From contig CAZBTI010000002.1 in assembly GCA_964494395.1 (NCBI GenBank), positions 1 through 64,000 on the forward strand: a stretch of DNA of 64,000 nucleotides, read 5' to 3'. The translations under genes were made by a program, and so were the position numbers. Positions within the stretch are counted from its first letter, which is position 1, and every line of letters begins with the position of its first letter. This document shows, piece by piece, positions 26,220-34,476 of this stretch. The stretch is from SHLQ01 sp964494395 (GTDB lineage: Bacteria > Actinomycetota > Acidimicrobiia > Acidimicrobiales > SHLQ01). The notes under the pieces were generated by a model that was not told the DNA's origin, ran no database searches, and saw only the letters and a program-made list of their open reading frames with translations.

Positions 26220-28091
26220 GTGGCAGTTGTAGAGGAACGGGTGCAGGCTGGTTCGTCCGGTACGGGTGCAAAAACCGTGGCTTCGCTGGCGCGGGATTGG
26301 GCTATCAACTCACCAAAACACGTTGCGTTTCGCGAGAAGAACTTCGGCATCTGGCAGGAATACACCTGGGCAGAGGCGTGGGAACTGATCGAACTCTCCG
26401 CCCATGCGCTCCTCGACCTTGGGGTCGACGTGGGCGACCGAGTCACGATCCACGCCGAGGATCGGCCCGAGTGGGTCATCGTCGATCTGGCAACGGTTGC
26501 CATCCGCGGGATCACCGTCGGTCTCTACCCAACGAACCCTGCAGCCGAGGTCGAGTACACCATCGAAGATTCCGGCTCGGTGGTCCACATCGTGGAAGAC
26601 CAAGAGCAAGTCGACAAGATCTTCGAAAGTGACCAAGACAAGGTCAGCACCATTCGCTCTCTCGTCTATCTCGAGCCACGGGGCTTTAGTGGCTTCACCG
26701 ACGAGCGCCTGATCTTCTGGGAGAACTTCCTCGAGAAAGGTCGTACGCATCGAGAAGCGAATCCCGGTGCGGTCGCCGACCGCATGGCGGCGGCCAAAGA
26801 CGACGACATCATGACGTTCGTCTACACATCTGGAACGACCGGCCCGCCAAAGGGCGCCATGCTCACCAACGCCAACTCGATGTACGCCATCGACAAGGTC
26901 GTCGGCGAAGTTGACGCATACCCCGATGGAAAGCCGCCAAACGAGAACGACCAGATCCTCACCTACCTGCCCCTCTGCCACGTCGCTGAGCGCATCTTCT
27001 CTACGTGGACGATGCTCGCAGGCGGCCCAACGCTCAACTTTGCAGAGTCGATCGAGACCGTCGCCCAAAACCTGGGCGAGATTCAGCCGACGCTGTTCTT
27101 TGCTGTTCCGCGTATCTGGGAGCGCCTCCACGCTGGTGTTCTGATCCGTGGGGGAGACTCCACCCGGTTCAAGGCCTTGTGGTTGAAGACCGGCCTCAAG
27201 GCCGCCGACACGATCGGCAAGGCAAAGGTGAAAAACGGAGGCAAGCACACCGTCAGCAGCCGGATGCTGAACGCCATCTTCTATCCAATTCTTTTCCGGG
27301 CGCTCCAAGAACGCGTGGGACTGCGCCATTGCCGTCGGGCATCGAGTGGCGCAGCGCCGATCGCTCCTGAAGTCCTCCAGTTTTTCATGGGAATTGGCAT
27401 CGAGGTGTACGAGCTCTACGGCATGACCGAGAACTCTGCTGTGGCCACGGTCAACTACCCGGGTCGAGTCAAGCTCGGCACCGTGGGCGAGCCATACAAG
27501 GACATTGGTCTCCGCCTCGAAGAAGGCACGAACGAGATCCAAACCAAGCACCCCGGCAACTTCGCTGGCTACTGGGGTAAGCCTGAAAAGACTGCCGAGA
27601 CCTTCACTGAAGACGGTTGGCTCAAGACCGGCGACGTTGGCGAGTGGGTCGATGGAACCCATGTCAAGATCGTCGACCGCATGAAGGACATCATCATCAC
27701 ATCGGGCGGCAAGAACATCTCGCCGTCGGAGATTGAGAACACCCTCAAGGCAAGCCCGTTCATCAAGGAAGCAATGGTCGTTGGCGACGGGCGTAAATAC
27801 CTCACTGGCCTTATCGCGATCGAACTCGACGTCGTGGGTGACTGGGCGCTACGCCGCAACCTTCCGTACACCACCTACCGGGACCTCACCGAAAAGCCCG
27901 AGGTCGTTGAACTCGTGCAAAAGGTGGTCGACGAAACGAACGAGAAGTTCGCTCGCGTTGAGGGACTCAAGAAGTTCCGGATGATCCCCAAAGAACTCGA
28001 TCATGAGGATGGTGAGTTGACGGCGACACAGAAGCTGAAGCGTTCGGCCATGATGGATCTCTACGGAGACCTCGTGGAGTCGATGTACTAG
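26220..28091 (+). CDS. Long-chain-type acyl-CoA synthetase (AMP-forming)
   Basis: A 623-residue ANL-superfamily ligase with a GTG start after AGAGGAGGGG. It has the P-loop-like FVYTSGTTGPPKGAML, the A5-type motif YELYGMTENSAV, GWLKTGDVGEW and DRMKDIIITSGGKNISPSEIE, and C-terminal ATQKLKR in the position of the adenylation lysine. It activates a carboxylic acid to acyl-AMP, then the CoA thioester. Length and layout match the FadD15/ACSL group. Its stop abuts the ATG of the LivH-type permease, so uptake and CoA activation are made together. Such clusters occur around medium- and long-chain or aromatic acid degradation; the actual substrate is not visible. Confidence 0.92.
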   Translation: MAVVEERVQAGSSGTGAKTVASLARDWAINSPKHVAFREKNFGIWQEYTWAEAWELIELSAHALLDLGVDVGDRVTIHAEDRPEWVIVDLATVAIRGITVGLYPTNPAAEVEYTIEDSGSVVHIVEDQEQVDKIFESDQDKVSTIRSLVYLEPRGFSGFTDERLIFWENFLEKGRTHREANPGAVADRMAAAKDDDIMTFVYTSGTTGPPKGAMLTNANSMYAIDKVVGEVDAYPDGKPPNENDQILTYLPLCHVAERIFSTWTMLAGGPTLNFAESIETVAQNLGEIQPTLFFAVPRIWERLHAGVLIRGGDSTRFKALWLKTGLKAADTIGKAKVKNGGKHTVSSRMLNAIFYPILFRALQERVGLRHCRRASSGAAPIAPEVLQFFMGIGIEVYELYGMTENSAVATVNYPGRVKLGTVGEPYKDIGLRLEEGTNEIQTKHPGNFAGYWGKPEKTAETFTEDGWLKTGDVGEWVDGTHVKIVDRMKDIIITSGGKNISPSEIENTLKASPFIKEAMVVGDGRKYLTGLIAIELDVVGDWALRRNLPYTTYRDLTEKPEVVELVQKVVDETNEKFARVEGLKKFRMIPKELDHEDGELTATQKLKRSAMMDLYGDLVESMY

Positions 28092-29450
28092 ATGACTGTC
28101 GAACTCCTGATCGGCCAGGCGCTTGCGGGCGGTCCGGCTATTTTGCTCAACACGATCGTGCGAGGGATGGCGATCGGCGGCGTTTACGCGATTATTGCGC
28201 TCGGATTTGTCATCATCTTCAAGGCCACCCAGGTCGTAAATTTTGCCCAGGGAGCCTTGGCCGCTGCGGGTGGCCTCTTCTTGTCATTTCTGGTGTTTGA
28301 CCGGGTCAATTCAGAAACTCCACGGGGACAAACTCCCGGCACGTGGTGGCGTGCGCCGCTCGCAGGCGACGGGTTGCCCGACGCCAACGATCAATGGGCG
28401 TCCGTGCTTCTCGTGGCTGTTATCACCGGCGTTGTTGCCTCGCTGCTTTCGGGTAGATCAATTCCCGGGAAGTCGTTCCCGGCCGGCCTAGCTGCGTTCC
28501 TCGCATGCCGTTGGCTCGCAACGCGTTCGGGTTTCACGTTTCTCGAACCGCCGCTCCTTAGCCTCGTCGTTGCGCTCGCCGTCTTCTTCGTAGTTGCGCT
28601 GGCCTACCGCTGGCGTCCGGAGAAGGTCTTTGTCGGCGGAACAGCCATCGCGTTTGGTGCACAATTGATCATTGCCGCAATCGGGTCTGTCTGGCTCGAT
28701 TGGCTCGGCAACTTAGCCATTGCGCTGGTCTTTGGGGCCTTGCTCGGTATGGCACTTGAGCGCGCGGCGATTCGGCCCATGATTGGTCAGCCACTCTTCT
28801 CGCTGGCGGTTATCACACTGGGGCTCGAGATCATCGTCCGGCAAACGGCTTCCGACTCGGTCCGAATTCTCAACCGGCCAGTGCTCGCTCCATGGTCGGC
28901 CGACCCCGCCAACCCTGAATCAGACGGTGGGTTCGTCATCGGCAACGCGTTCTTCGACTGGAGCTGGATCGCAATTTTGGTCGCCGCTGGATTGTCGTTC
29001 GTGGCAGTGAACGTCTTCTACCGGTCAAAGCTTGGTGTGGCCATGCGAGCTGTTTCATTCGACCAAGAAGCCGGAATGGCTCAAGGAATCAACGTTGGCC
29101 AGGTCTTCGCGATCGCCTGGGCATTCGGTACGGGCCTTGCGGTCCTTGGCGGTGTCTTTGCAACGCAGCCGCCGATCAGCCAAGCCGGCGCTGTTTCACT
29201 CACGACGGCGCTTGTTGCCTTCCGAGCCTTGCCAGCAGTGATTCTCGGCGGGCTTGACTCGGTCAAGGGCGCACTAGTCGGCGGGCTCTTTATCGGTCTC
29301 GCCGAGGCATTCGCGGGTCAGTACCTTGCGCCGTGGCAGTCAACGCTCGGTGCCGGCTACGCCCAGATCGTTCCCTACATCGTCATGTTGGCGGTGCTGC
29401 TCATCCGGCCATTTGGTCTGTTCGGCACACCTGAAATCCGGAGGGTCTGA
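28092..29450 (+). CDS. LivH-type branched-chain amino acid ABC permease with enlarged N-terminal half
   Basis: A 452-residue inner-membrane permease, about 150 residues longer than typical LivH. The family start is present (GGVYAIIALGFVIIFKATQVVNFAQG) and so is the C-terminal half (GMALERAAIRPM, YRSKLGVAMRAVSFDQEAGMAQGINV, VILGGLDSVKGALVGGLFIGLAE). Between them, residues about 65-215 carry a hydrophilic loop and several extra membrane segments. With LivM, LivF, LivG and the binding protein it forms a HAAT-family importer. The start codon directly follows the synthetase stop. Confidence 0.9.
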   Translation: MTVELLIGQALAGGPAILLNTIVRGMAIGGVYAIIALGFVIIFKATQVVNFAQGALAAAGGLFLSFLVFDRVNSETPRGQTPGTWWRAPLAGDGLPDANDQWASVLLVAVITGVVASLLSGRSIPGKSFPAGLAAFLACRWLATRSGFTFLEPPLLSLVVALAVFFVVALAYRWRPEKVFVGGTAIAFGAQLIIAAIGSVWLDWLGNLAIALVFGALLGMALERAAIRPMIGQPLFSLAVITLGLEIIVRQTASDSVRILNRPVLAPWSADPANPESDGGFVIGNAFFDWSWIAILVAAGLSFVAVNVFYRSKLGVAMRAVSFDQEAGMAQGINVGQVFAIAWAFGTGLAVLGGVFATQPPISQAGAVSLTTALVAFRALPAVILGGLDSVKGALVGGLFIGLAEAFAGQYLAPWQSTLGAGYAQIVPYIVMLAVLLIRPFGLFGTPEIRRV

Positions 29451-29452
29451 TC

Positions 29453-30811
29453 ATGCAAGGACGTCCAAAACTCTTCACCTCGTACGAAGCAGACGCATCG
29501 ATCTTTCCGACGAATCTGCAACGCGGTCTCGTCGCTCTATTCATCGCGATCTTGATCATGATGCCGTTCGACATCCCGGGCATCTCCGGTCCAGTACCGA
29601 GAGCATTCCCCGAGAGTTGGCCAATCATCGGCAATCGGTTCACCATTCTTGGACAAATTCCGATTCTCAAGGACGGAATTCCGTTCGTCCGGTTCCTCGG
29701 TGACGCCGCCTGGCTGCGCCCGATGACCGAAGTGTTCATCTTCGCCGTCGCAGCACTCGGTCTGAACATCTTGGCTGGCGTGGCTGGCCAAGTGTCGCTC
29801 GGACACGCCTTCTTCATGGGGGTGGGAGCATGCACAGCGGTTGTGCTCGGAGGCGCGCCAAGCTCCGACCCACTTCGTTGGGGCCTGGAACTTCCGATCT
29901 GGATCTGGCTCCCCGCTGCGGGCGTCGGCGCCGCGGCTGTCGGCATCTTGGTATCACCAACAGCGGTGAAATTGAGGGGGCTGTATCTCGGCATCGTGAC
30001 GCTCGGGTTGGTGTTCATCGGTATTCACCTCAGTCGTGTGTTCCCACAGATCGCCGGGGACACCGAATCGGGTCGTCGATATCCCGAGTTCGATATCAGG
30101 CTCTGGCAAGAAGAGACCCCGCTCATCAACATCTCCTCCTCGGATAGCGTGGGAGGTTGGTTTGGATTGAACCGATTCGACGTCTCGACCGAACAGAAGG
30201 TGTACTTATTCACCCTCATCGTCGCACTGGTCATGACTCTCGTGGCGAAGAACATCGGTCGATCTCGCACCGGCCGAGCACTGCAAGCAATCCGCGACCG
30301 CGATATCGCTGCAGAAGTCATGGGCGTGAACGAGGCGAAGTACAAGAGGATTGCCTTCGCCATTTCCAGTTTCTATGCAGGTATCGCTGGTGCGATGTTC
30401 GCAAGCTTTCTCGGCTTTGCTGCCGGTAACCAGTTCAGTTTGTTCCTCTCGGTCGAGTTCATCGCCATCCTCTTGATCGGTGGAGCCGGCACGGTAAGTG
30501 GAACGTTGCTTGGCACCTTCTTCGTCGTGATATCGCCAGAGTTGATCGAGCAGGTGACGCGATTCCTAGAGGATCAAGAAACGGGAATTACCGGGGCAAT
30601 CGGCAACTTCTTGTTGACCGAAGGACCGGGTGACTTTGGTCCTGTCTCAACGGCTCCCATCAGTCCGGGGTGGGCGTTAGGGGTCTTTGACTGGAACATC
30701 GTCATCTACGGCGTGCTCATCGTGGTGTTCTTGATCTTTGAGCCGCTCGGACTATTCGGAATCTGGCTAAAGATTCGGAACTATTGGAAGGGCTGGCCGT
30801 TCAGCTACTAA
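29453..30811 (+). CDS. LivM-type branched-chain amino acid ABC permease
   Basis: A 452-residue multi-span membrane protein, 2 bases after the LivH-type gene. It has the LivM features LGLNILAGVAGQVSLGHAFFMGVGA, LRGLYLGIVTLGLVFIGIHL, GRALQAIRDRDIAAEVMGVNEAKYK and FLSVEFIAILLIGGAGTVSGTLLG. A soluble loop of about 60 residues lies near residues 210-240. It ends in an aromatic, positively charged tail. It is the second pore subunit of the importer. Confidence 0.92.
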   Translation: MQGRPKLFTSYEADASIFPTNLQRGLVALFIAILIMMPFDIPGISGPVPRAFPESWPIIGNRFTILGQIPILKDGIPFVRFLGDAAWLRPMTEVFIFAVAALGLNILAGVAGQVSLGHAFFMGVGACTAVVLGGAPSSDPLRWGLELPIWIWLPAAGVGAAAVGILVSPTAVKLRGLYLGIVTLGLVFIGIHLSRVFPQIAGDTESGRRYPEFDIRLWQEETPLINISSSDSVGGWFGLNRFDVSTEQKVYLFTLIVALVMTLVAKNIGRSRTGRALQAIRDRDIAAEVMGVNEAKYKRIAFAISSFYAGIAGAMFASFLGFAAGNQFSLFLSVEFIAILLIGGAGTVSGTLLGTFFVVISPELIEQVTRFLEDQETGITGAIGNFLLTEGPGDFGPVSTAPISPGWALGVFDWNIVIYGVLIVVFLIFEPLGLFGIWLKIRNYWKGWPFSY

Positions 30812-30843
30812 GAAGAAGGACTCGAACAATTGCCGGTGTGACG

Positions 30844-30861
30844 GGCGACATACATGTCGCC
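30844..30861 (+). terminator. Hairpin between LivM-type and binding-protein genes
   Basis: GGCGACAT and ATGTCGCC form a perfect 8-bp stem with a 2-base (in practice 4-base) loop, 33 bases after the permease stop. No T-run follows. It may mark a processing or attenuation point that separates permease and binding-protein expression. The rest of 30812-30970 may contain a promoter but none is clear. Confidence 0.45.
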
Positions 30862-30970
30862 TCAGTATCGACCAAACTGATCTTCGAAGGGCGAAAGCCG
30901 TTCGAGAAATGCAATACATAACACAAGACAGTTCGTCGGTATCGGCGAGCTGAACCCTGGAGGGGGAACC

Positions 30971-32440
30971 ATGAAACGAATGCGTTGGTTGGCATTGCTT
31001 GCCATCTTCAGCCTTTTTGCAGTCGCGTGCAGCGCTGCTGAAGAGGCAGCCGAAACCGCTACAGATGCGGCAGAGGAAGTCGTCGACGATGCCACTGGTG
31101 GCGACGACGAAGAAGAAGCCATGGAAGATGACGAAGAAGAAGCCATGGAAGATGACGAAGAAGAAGCCATGGAAGACGATGAAGAAGGCGGCGGCGACGT
31201 CGCTGAGGTCTCCACCGACTTTGGCGTCACCGAGGACACCATTCGCGTCGGGCTGAACGCAGACCTCACCGGACCCTTCGCAACCCTCACCTCGGTCATT
31301 GTCTCGGCCCAAGAGGTCTACTTTGACCGCGTCAACGAAAATGGCGGCATTGGCGGGCGCATGATCGAACTGGTGACTGAAGACACCGCCTACGACGTGC
31401 CAACGCACATTGACAACTACGCAGCCTTCGCCGAAGAAAGCGAAGAGGGCGTCGTGATGTTGAGCCAATCGACTGGCTCTCCTCAAACGACGGCGATCGC
31501 CGAGGATCTCGTCGCAGATGATCTGATCGCAGTTCCTCTGTCGTGGTACTCCGGTTGGGCAACCGACATTGGCACCAACGTGTTCGAGCTCTACACCAAC
31601 TACTGCTTCGAAGGCATGAACGGCATTGAGTTCCTCGTTCAGCAATCCGGCATTGACGCTCCAACGGTTGCGATTGTGACCAACCCTGGCGAGTACGGCC
31701 AGGACAGCGCTGCTGGTGCGCGCATTGCTGCCGAGGCGCTCGGACTCGACATTGTGGTTGACCTTGAGGGTGGAATCGCAGGCGAGGACTTCGCCCCGAT
31801 CATCAGCGAGTTGGTTCAGGCGCAGCCTGACATTGTTTGGATCGCTAGCTCTCCAGCAATTACCGCTGAAATCCTCGGTGGCGCTGTAGCCAGCGGCCTC
31901 ACCGCCATCTGGAGTGGTGCTGTTCCGACCTACAACCCGGCAGTGATCGCAGACGGAAGCCCAGTTGCTCCCGCATACGATGCGTTCTTCTTCCCATCGG
32001 CGTACACCTCAGCATGGGGTTCGACCGATGAACCTGGCATGGTCGACATGATCGAGACGATCAGCGCCGCACAGCCGAACGCAACGTTCTCGCAGGCCGA
32101 CTCGTTTGTTATTGGTTGGACTGAGGCAATCTTCACCGAGGCTGTCCTGGAACAAGCAGTCGCAAATGGCGACCTTACCCGTGCCGGTGTTGTCGCAGCA
32201 GCGAACGAAGTCACCGTTGACTTCCAGGGCCTCGCACCTGACCAGACCTGGAACGGCGATCCAAACGACACCGCTGTTCGTGCGGGCTTCTTCTACGACA
32301 TCGACCTGAGCATCGCAACCGTAGGTGACGCAATCACCTCCGGAGGCTCAACGGGCCTCGTCGAGTTGGAAGCAAACTTCGTTGGCGACGTGGCTGCTGG
32401 CCACGAATTCACCGAACCCTGCTTCGTATCAGCTGGATAG
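30971..32440 (+). CDS. ABC transporter substrate-binding lipoprotein (LivJ/K-like)
   Basis: A 489-residue type I periplasmic-binding-fold protein. The signal peptide ends in a lipobox (LFAVAC, Cys20). A spacer follows with three perfect 8-residue units DEEEAMED (31106-31177), then the mature domain: IRVGLNADLTGPFATLTSVI, ENGGIGGRMIELVTEDTAYD, VMLSQSTGSPQT, VAIVTNPGEYGQDSAAG and GIAGEDFAPIISELVQAQPD. A GGAGGGG site precedes the ATG. It should capture the ligand for the LivHMFG importer. The ligand is unknown; amino acids, urea, or aromatic and fatty acids are all handled by the family. Confidence 0.92.
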   Translation: MKRMRWLALLAIFSLFAVACSAAEEAAETATDAAEEVVDDATGGDDEEEAMEDDEEEAMEDDEEEAMEDDEEGGGDVAEVSTDFGVTEDTIRVGLNADLTGPFATLTSVIVSAQEVYFDRVNENGGIGGRMIELVTEDTAYDVPTHIDNYAAFAEESEEGVVMLSQSTGSPQTTAIAEDLVADDLIAVPLSWYSGWATDIGTNVFELYTNYCFEGMNGIEFLVQQSGIDAPTVAIVTNPGEYGQDSAAGARIAAEALGLDIVVDLEGGIAGEDFAPIISELVQAQPDIVWIASSPAITAEILGGAVASGLTAIWSGAVPTYNPAVIADGSPVAPAYDAFFFPSAYTSAWGSTDEPGMVDMIETISAAQPNATFSQADSFVIGWTEAIFTEAVLEQAVANGDLTRAGVVAAANEVTVDFQGLAPDQTWNGDPNDTAVRAGFFYDIDLSIATVGDAITSGGSTGLVELEANFVGDVAAGHEFTEPCFVSAG

Positions 32441-32454
32441 CTGACAGGTAGTTA

Positions 32455-32491
32455 GGCCATGTGCTGTCCGATCCTCGGGCAGCACATGGCC
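32455..32491 (+). terminator. Strong hairpin after the binding-protein gene
   Basis: GGCCATGTGCTG (32455-32466) pairs perfectly with CAGCACATGGCC (32480-32491), and the inner TCCG/CGGG extends the stem to 16 bp around a 5-base loop. It lies 14 bases after the binding-protein stop and 25 bases before the LivF-type start. A pyrimidine tail (CCCCTCTCG) follows, not a T-run. It probably lowers downstream transcription or protects the upstream message, giving more binding protein than ATPase. Confidence 0.75.
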
Positions 32492-32516
32492 CCCTCTCGT
32501 CACGATCGGATCTGAA

Positions 32517-33314
32517 ATGCTTGAAGTTGCGAACCTGGAAGTCGTGTACAACGAAGTTGTCCTCGTGCTCCGGGGACTCTCGATCGAAGTCCCAGACGGT
32601 CAGATCGTTGCCCTACTGGGCGGCAATGGCGCTGGCAAGACCACCACGTTGCGGGCCATCAGCGGCCTGCTCGGCGTGCACGAAGGTGTGGCCACCAAGG
32701 GCGCCATCAGCTGGAACGGCGACGAAATCACCGCCGAGAATCCGGCCGACATCGTTCGGTCCGGCATCACCCAGGTGATGGAAGGACGTCGGGTCTTTGC
32801 CGAACTCACCGTCGACGAAAACCTCCAAACGGGTGGGTTTACGAACAACGACAAAGAGTCGGTTCAGGAGGCCTATGACCGCACCATGGAGTTGTTCCCG
32901 GTGCTTCACGATCGCCGCAGTTCGCTCGCTGGCTATCTCTCTGGTGGTGAGCAGCAGATGCTCGCAATCGGGCGAGCCATGATGGCCGATCCGAAGCTGC
33001 TCATCCTCGACGAGCCCTCACTTGGGCTTGCACCCCTGCTCGTCGAACAGATTCGCGACATTGTGGTCGATATCAACAAGTCAGGTGTCAGCGTGTTGCT
33101 CATCGAGCAGAACGCCGCAATGGCGCTATCGATTGCTGACTACGGCTACATCATGGAGAACGGCAAGATCGTTCTTGACGATGAGGCCGCCAAGCTCCGA
33201 GAAGACGAGGATGTTCAAGAGTTCTACCTTGGGCTCCACACCGACGAATCTGGCGAGCGCAAGAGCTTCAAAGACGTTAAGCACTACAAGCGCCGCAAGC
33301 GCTGGTTGTCATAG
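32517..33314 (+). CDS. LivF-type ABC transporter ATPase
   Basis: A 265-residue ATPase with GGNGAGKTTTLRAISGL (Walker A), LSGGEQQMLAIGRAM (signature), LLILDEPSLGLAP (Walker B) and VLLIEQNAAMALSIADYGYIM (H-loop replaced by Q-N, the usual LivF form). The C-terminus is about 25 residues longer than standard and ends in a basic patch (HYKRRKRWLS). It powers the importer together with the next gene. Confidence 0.94.
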   Translation: MLEVANLEVVYNEVVLVLRGLSIEVPDGQIVALLGGNGAGKTTTLRAISGLLGVHEGVATKGAISWNGDEITAENPADIVRSGITQVMEGRRVFAELTVDENLQTGGFTNNDKESVQEAYDRTMELFPVLHDRRSSLAGYLSGGEQQMLAIGRAMMADPKLLILDEPSLGLAPLLVEQIRDIVVDINKSGVSVLLIEQNAAMALSIADYGYIMENGKIVLDDEAAKLREDEDVQEFYLGLHTDESGERKSFKDVKHYKRRKRWLS

Positions 33315-33336
33315 CTAAGGAACGAGAGAACGACAC

Positions 33337-34113
33337 ATGAGCGAACATCTTCTCGAAGTTGAAGACATCACCCTCCGGTTCGGCGGCGTGACCGCCATCA
33401 ACGGCGTCAGCTTTCACGTCAACGACGGCGAGCTGTTCTCGATCATCGGTCCGAACGGCGCCGGTAAGACCTCTATCTTCAACACGCTCTCCCAGGTGTA
33501 TCGCCCCCAGGAGGGCGACATCCTCTGGCAGGGCAAGTCGATTCAAGGGGAGCGTCCAGACAAGATCGCCGGGATGGGTATTGCCCGCACTTTCCAGAAC
33601 ATCGAACTGTTCGCCAACATGACCGTGATCGACAACCTCCTCACCGGACGCCACGTACGGATGAATAGCTCATGGGCGGCGGGGGCCCTATGGCTCGGCA
33701 AGGCGAGAAAAGAAGAGATGGAGCATCGCCGCAAGTGCGAGGACATCATCGATTTCCTCGAAATCGAGGCCTATCGAAAGTTCCCGGTAGCGCTCTTGCC
33801 CTACGGCATCCAAAAGCGAGTCGAACTCGGACGAGCGCTCGCAATGGACCCGGTCCTCCTGCTCCTCGACGAGCCCGTCGCAGGCATGAACCAGGAAGAG
33901 ACCGAAGATATGGCGAGGTTCATCCTCGACATCCGACGCGAACTCGGCATTGCCATGATCATGGTCGAACACGACATGGGCCTCGTCATGGACATCGCGG
34001 ATCGCATCATGGTCCTCGACTTCGGCCAAAAGATCGCCGAAGGTCTCCCCGAGGAAATCCAGAGCAACCCAGACGTCATCGCTGCCTACCTCGGCGGCGA
34101 GCTGAGTGCATAA
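33337..34113 (+). CDS. LivG-type ABC transporter ATPase
   Basis: A 258-residue ATPase with GPNGAGKTSIFNTLSQVY (Walker A), GIARTFQNIELFANMTVIDN (LivG Q-loop region), a signature read as LPYGIQKRVELGRAL, LLLLDEPVAGMNQEE (Walker B) and MVEHDMGLVMDIADRIMVLDFGQ. It lacks the consensus LSGGQ and instead has LPYGIQ, a variant that does occur in this subfamily. It is the last gene of the operon, 22 bases after the LivF-type gene, with a terminator over its stop. Confidence 0.94.
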   Translation: MSEHLLEVEDITLRFGGVTAINGVSFHVNDGELFSIIGPNGAGKTSIFNTLSQVYRPQEGDILWQGKSIQGERPDKIAGMGIARTFQNIELFANMTVIDNLLTGRHVRMNSSWAAGALWLGKARKEEMEHRRKCEDIIDFLEIEAYRKFPVALLPYGIQKRVELGRALAMDPVLLLLDEPVAGMNQEETEDMARFILDIRRELGIAMIMVEHDMGLVMDIADRIMVLDFGQKIAEGLPEEIQSNPDVIAAYLGGELSA

Positions 34114-34149
34114 ATAGACGAGCGGCTCCGCCGCGATTTTCGTCTATTT
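34112..34149 (+). terminator. Terminator of the liv operon
   Basis: AAATAGACGA (34112-34121) pairs with TCGTCTATTT (34140-34149), and GCGGC/GCCGC makes a second stem inside. The structure overlaps the last stop codon and ends in TTT. The A/T-rich outer arms would let it act in either direction. Confidence 0.75.
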
Positions 34150-34165
34150 CCGAACTCAGCCTCTT

Positions 34166-34219
34166 GTCCCCTCCGGGGGCCGTTCCAGTGCCACGGCGAC
34201 GGTGCGCCCGAGGCGGTAT
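34166..34219 (-). repeat. Inverted copy of dispersed GC-rich repeat
   Basis: Read on the minus strand it starts ATACCGCCTCGGGCGCACCG and ends with GGAACGGCCCCCGGAGGGGA, matching both ends of the 62-bp units at 25079-25198 with a diverged middle. It lies between the liv operon terminator and bioB. The remainder of 34114-34476 holds no gene; it contains this repeat and two copies of a GGGGTCAGACCCTTGG motif. Confidence 0.75.
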
Positions 34220-34351
34220 CTGCGCGTGTCGCGCCCAAACCGGTCACCTTGAAATACAGGTCAGCGCTGTGGCGGGGTTCGAGGCGGTATGCCCGCGATG
34301 TTTCGAGCCCCTAGGCGAGAAACTCGGTGAGCGAAGCGAACGGCCAACTCC

Positions 34352-34475
34352 GGGGTCAGACCCTTGGATTGACATTGCAGTTGTCAAGCGTTGAAATTTC
34401 AGCTGTTCTCTGGCTGTTGGATTGGCGTCCACCCGGTTCGGTGGTCAACGCTGGGGTCAGACCCTTGGGTTGACC
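34352..34475. promoter_or_regulatory. Repeated GGGGTCAGACCCTTGG motif and inverted repeats upstream of bioB
   Basis: GGGGTCAGACCCTTGG followed by ATTGAC (34352-34373) and by GTTGACC (34453-34475) occurs twice, about 100 bases apart. The second copy sits inside an outer inverted repeat GGTCAAC/GTTGACC (34443-34449 and 34469-34475). After the first copy TTGAC and GTCAA (34369-34373, 34383-34387) form another inverted repeat. The ATG at 34477 directly abuts the second copy. These could be operators for a biotin regulator or members of a palindromic repeat family. Confidence 0.4.
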
Positions 34476-34476
34476 A

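Noticed and set aside
34443..34475. Biotin riboswitch or other riboswitch upstream of bioB
   Set aside because: No known biotin riboswitch consensus is visible; the same core occurs 100 bases upstream, which fits a repeat or operator better.
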